Origin: Planktotalea sp.
GTDB taxonomy: Bacteria; Pseudomonadota; Alphaproteobacteria; Rhodobacterales; Rhodobacteraceae
DNA: 6,395 nucleotides
Assembly: GCA_024645145.1 (NCBI GenBank)
Contig: JAHEGL010000126.1
Location: 1 to 6,395, forward strand
Direction: 5' to 3'
The first letter of the stretch is position 1. Every line of letters begins with the position of its first letter. Shown here one piece after another: positions 3,668-6,395 of this stretch. The notes under the pieces were generated by a model. That model saw only the letters and a list, made by a program, of their open reading frames with translations. It had not been told where the DNA came from and did no database searches. The position numbers were made by a program, and so were the translations under genes.

Positions 3668-6395
3668 ATGCGCGCTCGCTTTCAACCCAAACTTTTTTGT
3701 TTGAGAGCTAACGCTTACGAAAACTTGAGCAAGGCTGGATACGACATGGGCATGCGCTTCTTCTCCACCAAGGACCGTCCTTTTCATTTGGGGCCTTACC
3801 CGCTTGAGCGCTTAAAACGTGCTACAACGATGCCTGATTTGAGCCGCGTGCCGCAGACAAAACCGCTTGATTTTCGTGATCTTGCAACACCCCATTCGCT
3901 TGTGAACGCGATGGGAGAATACCAAGCCATGATGGATGCGATCCGCGATGGCGTCGTAAACGAGACACCCGCAGCCCTGCCTGACAATATGCAAGAACGT
4001 AGCAATCATTTGAAAGCGTTTGGCTATTTTCAGGACACATCTATGGTGGGCATTTGCGCGCTGCCCAGCACTGCGTTTCTGAATGTCCCAACGCGCAATC
4101 CGGACATAGATCGCCTAGCGGATTATATCCGCAACAAGCAAACCAAGACGCTCGCCTCTGGCATCGATCAAATCATGGCTGCACTGAAGGAATCGATCGA
4201 AGCCCCGCTAGACACGATCACCCATCACACCCGTGCGATTGTCTTGCTCATAGAGCATCACCGCGACCCCAAAGGCCATGAACCGGGGGCCGATTGGATT
4301 GTTGGGACGCAAGCACATCGCGCAGCTCTTCGAGCGACAGAAACTGCAACTATTCTGGCTGAATACCTACATCTATTGGGCTTCTCAGCGCGTGCGCATT
4401 CACCTACCTCTACTGATGTTGATCTCAATCAACTGGCCGTAGCAGCAGGTCTTGCAAGTGTGGAAAAATCCCGCCTTTTCGCCCCATACATTGGGGAAGG
4501 CTTCGGCCTTGCTGTGGTCACCACCGATTTGGATATGGCAATCGACGCACCACTCGTCCCTTGGTCAGACCAACCAAATGGCCCAGACTGGTGGATTGGA
4601 AAAGGCACGTCCAAGAGCGCGTTCAACCGCGATCCATATGCCAAACGCAACTATGTAGACGGGGCGCATGCTTTTGAAAAACTCAAGCGTGTCGAGAGCC
4701 CAACAACCTACATCGACGAAGCCCGTGTTGCACGCGTACCTAAGCGCGCAGATATGTTTGCCCGCGCACAATTTGGCGATATGGGCAAAAAGCAACAACA
4801 AGCAGCAAGCGGTGGTTGGTATGCGCGCAAAAGCCCAACGGCTTTTGCCCAACGTCGCCTTCTGGGTGCGTTTGTTCTGTTGCAAGACGGCGCAAGCGAC
4901 GTGATTGAAAAGCGACCCAGCGACCCCAAGCAAAACGCGGCAAATGTGAAAGCAGCGAGCTACTTTTTGGGCGTCGATGCTGTTGGTATCTCACGTTGTC
5001 CAGATTGGACTTGGTATAGCCATGACGCGACAGGTGCACCGATAGAGCCGCCCCATGATCAAGCGATTTCGATGATCATCGATCAAGGCTATGAAACGAT
5101 GGAGGGTGCATCTGGTGATGATTGGATCAGCGTGGCGCAATCCATGCGCGCCTATTTGCGCTTTTCACTTTTGGGTGGCGTCATCGCCAAACAGATCCGC
5201 AAACTAGGGTACAAAGCCAAAGCCCATTCCGTGATGGACGGCGAAGTTTTGCAGCCGCCCTTACTGTTGTTGTCGGGGCTTGGCGAGGTCAGCCGCATCG
5301 GAGAAGTGATCTTGAACCCGCTTCTGGGGCCACGTCTGAAATCAGGAGTGGTCACAACAGACATGCCAATGGAGCACGACAAACCCATTGATTTTGGCCT
5401 GCAGAATTTCTGCGAAAGCTGCAACAAATGCGCCCGTGAATGCCCCTCTGGTGCGATCACGGCTGGCCCAAAACTCATGTTCAACGGCTATGAAATTTGG
5501 AAATCTGACAGTCAAAAATGCACGACCTACAGAATTACCACCGAAGGCGGCGCCATGTGTGGGCGCTGCATGAAGACCTGTCCGTGGAACCTTGAAGGCA
5601 TCTTCAAAGAAAAGCCGTTTCGCTGGGCTGCAATGAACTTTCCAAAAGCAGCACCTGCGCTTGCCAAACTAGATGACACTCTTGGCAATGGCGGTCTCAA
5701 CGAGCTTAAAAAGTGGTGGTGGGATTTAGAGCTAAAAGAGGATGGCGGTTATAAAGAACCGGCCGCGCCTGTGAACCGACGCGGGATCGAACCTACGCTT
5801 GATCTGAAATATGAGGATCAAACTCTTGCGGTTTATCCTGCTCATCTTGCGCCGTGGCAGTATCCTTATCCTTTCATGATGGACCGCGAAGCAGGTATCA
5901 AAGCTTATCGCGAAATGATCAGTGCATCCGAGTACCAAGCCCGACTGGCGCGGGGCGACACGGATGGGTTGGCGCATCAACGCCCTGACTTCACAGATGC
6001 GCCAGTCATTATGGCGCGCGTCAGCAAAGCTGAAGCGATGACGCCAGATGTGACCAAATATGAGTTTAGCGCTTGGGATGGCTCCCCCTTGCCAGAGTGG
6101 ACGGCGGGCGGGCATCTCGATGTGGTCGTCACCCCTGACTTTTTGCGCCAATATTCCATGTCCGGTGACCCTGCAGATACTTCCAAGTATCAAATTGGCG
6201 TGTTGCGAGAGGATGAGGGCCGAGGTGGTTCCAAAATGATGCACCGTATCTTTAACGAAGGGCGCCGTGTTTTCATTTCTAAACCCATCAACCATTTTGA
6301 TCTGGTTGAGGACGCCAGCAAAACATATTTGATGGGGGGCGGGATTGGTATCACGCCAATGATCGCATTCGCGCATCGCCTACATGCTTTGGGTA
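3668..6395 (+). CDS. rdhA: Self-sufficient cytoplasmic reductive dehalogenase: RdhA fused to FMN/NAD(P)H reductase (3' truncated by window)
   Basis: The frame stays open from 3668 to the window end (909 codons, no stop). The protein should remove halogen from an aromatic or phenolic substrate using cobalamin. Domains in order: vestigial copy of the cobalamin-binding fold (about 187-295); active copy (about 463-573) with Tyr496 and Lys558; ferredoxin-like domain with FCESCNKCARECPSGAI (Cys582, 585, 588, 592) and a second cluster from Cys618, 631, 634, 638 (CX12CX2CX3C, ending TCPWN); Arg622 between them; a Trp-rich linker (KKWWWDLE); then from about 775 a phthalate-dioxygenase-reductase-like module with RQYSM (827-831, FMN), GRGGS and GGGIGITPM (from 890, NAD(P)). 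A C-terminal [2Fe-2S] domain is expected past the edge. There is no twin-arginine signal, membrane segment or rdhB before it, so it is cytosolic and likely catabolic. It resembles NpRdhA, BhbA and the Jhaorihella self-sufficient enzyme. The start is uncertain: no Shine-Dalgarno at 3668, and ATG 3746 is possible. Confidence 0.93.
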   Translation, partial: MRARFQPKLFCLRANAYENLSKAGYDMGMRFFSTKDRPFHLGPYPLERLKRATTMPDLSRVPQTKPLDFRDLATPHSLVNAMGEYQAMMDAIRDGVVNETPAALPDNMQERSNHLKAFGYFQDTSMVGICALPSTAFLNVPTRNPDIDRLADYIRNKQTKTLASGIDQIMAALKESIEAPLDTITHHTRAIVLLIEHHRDPKGHEPGADWIVGTQAHRAALRATETATILAEYLHLLGFSARAHSPTSTDVDLNQLAVAAGLASVEKSRLFAPYIGEGFGLAVVTTDLDMAIDAPLVPWSDQPNGPDWWIGKGTSKSAFNRDPYAKRNYVDGAHAFEKLKRVESPTTYIDEARVARVPKRADMFARAQFGDMGKKQQQAASGGWYARKSPTAFAQRRLLGAFVLLQDGASDVIEKRPSDPKQNAANVKAASYFLGVDAVGISRCPDWTWYSHDATGAPIEPPHDQAISMIIDQGYETMEGASGDDWISVAQSMRAYLRFSLLGGVIAKQIRKLGYKAKAHSVMDGEVLQPPLLLLSGLGEVSRIGEVILNPLLGPRLKSGVVTTDMPMEHDKPIDFGLQNFCESCNKCARECPSGAITAGPKLMFNGYEIWKSDSQKCTTYRITTEGGAMCGRCMKTCPWNLEGIFKEKPFRWAAMNFPKAAPALAKLDDTLGNGGLNELKKWWWDLELKEDGGYKEPAAPVNRRGIEPTLDLKYEDQTLAVYPAHLAPWQYPYPFMMDREAGIKAYREMISASEYQARLARGDTDGLAHQRPDFTDAPVIMARVSKAEAMTPDVTKYEFSAWDGSPLPEWTAGGHLDVVVTPDFLRQYSMSGDPADTSKYQIGVLREDEGRGGSKMMHRIFNEGRRVFISKPINHFDLVEDASKTYLMGGGIGITPMIAFAHRLHALG
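4226..4552 (+). repeat. Internal duplication in RdhA, copy 1 (vestigial half)
   Basis: This encodes residues 187-295. It aligns with residues 463-573 without gaps over the first 55 or so residues, and with one two-residue gap overall. Shared landmarks are G.DWI...Q..RA.LR, LG[FY].A.AHS, GL, and VVTTD. By eye about 30% of positions are identical. The positions of the catalytic Tyr and Lys are Ala220 and Gly280 here, so this copy should not do chemistry. Divergence is at the protein level; the DNA copies are not similar enough to recombine. Confidence 0.8.
5054..5386 (+). repeat. Internal duplication in RdhA, copy 2 (active half)
   Basis: This encodes residues 463-573, the counterpart of residues 187-295. 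It carries the presumed catalytic Tyr496 (in MRAYLRF) and Lys558 (in GPRLKSGVVTTD), and leads directly into the first iron-sulfur motif at Cys582. In the related NpRdhA structure the equivalent region binds cobalamin. Confidence 0.8.

Noticed and set aside
5411..5581. Epoxyqueuosine reductase (QueG) as an alternative identity for the cobalamin/iron-sulfur protein
   Set aside because: QueG also binds cobalamin and two [4Fe-4S] clusters but is about 350-400 residues, has no duplicated N-terminal half and no fused reductase; the Tyr/Lys/Arg set here fits the catabolic dehalogenases.
5732..6376. A 214-residue minus-strand frame opposite the 3' part of rdhA
   Set aside because: It lies wholly antisense to a region with clear FNR-type motifs and has no recognisable domain; it is a shadow frame.
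1..6395. CRISPR array, insertion sequence or toxin-antitoxin pair
   Set aside because: I saw no regularly spaced direct repeats, transposase motifs, terminal inverted repeats with target duplications, or small paired genes.

Overview
The window looks like a chromosomal segment from a marine alphaproteobacterium, most likely Rhodobacterales (Roseobacter group). This rests on gene content and protein style: MnmD, an AraC-MGMT fusion without the Ada N-terminal domain, and a cytoplasmic catabolic reductive dehalogenase of the kind known from Nitratireductor and Jhaorihella. Base composition looks moderate by eye, low for many roseobacters. The assignment is inference, because there is no rRNA or other marker gene.

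Layout. 1-146 (minus) is the start of mnmD, a tRNA wobble-uridine methyltransferase, cut by the window edge. 198-1238 (plus), divergent from it, is a DAO-family FAD oxidoreductase. These two activities are fused in E. coli MnmC, so the pair may be a split MnmC system. Convergent with the oxidoreductase, and overlapping its stop codon, is an NADPH-dependent FMN reductase (1235-1771, minus). Further upstream on the minus strand is an OmpA-family lipoprotein with a glycine zipper (1922-2599), with its own promoter candidate, a leader hairpin and a strong intrinsic terminator at 1862-1892. Then comes an AraC-type HTH fused to an O6-alkylguanine-DNA alkyltransferase (2684-3553, minus).

The most notable gene starts at 3668 on the plus strand and stays open to the end of the window (909 codons visible, no stop). 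It encodes a cobalamin-dependent reductive dehalogenase with two [4Fe-4S] motifs and no Tat signal, fused to a phthalate-dioxygenase-reductase-type FMN/NAD(P) module. A C-terminal [2Fe-2S] domain is expected beyond the edge. Such an enzyme would draw electrons directly from NAD(P)H and dehalogenate in the cytoplasm of an aerobe, probably for catabolism rather than respiration. The protein shows an internal duplication (residues about 187-295 and 463-573) in which the first copy has lost the catalytic Tyr and Lys.

The genes do not form one pathway. The first five look like ordinary housekeeping or envelope genes, and the dehalogenase starts a separate plus-strand unit, divergent from the alkyltransferase across a short intergenic region (3554-3667) that holds a 17-bp dyad and a promoter-like sequence. 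There is no gene-free stretch above 300 bases.
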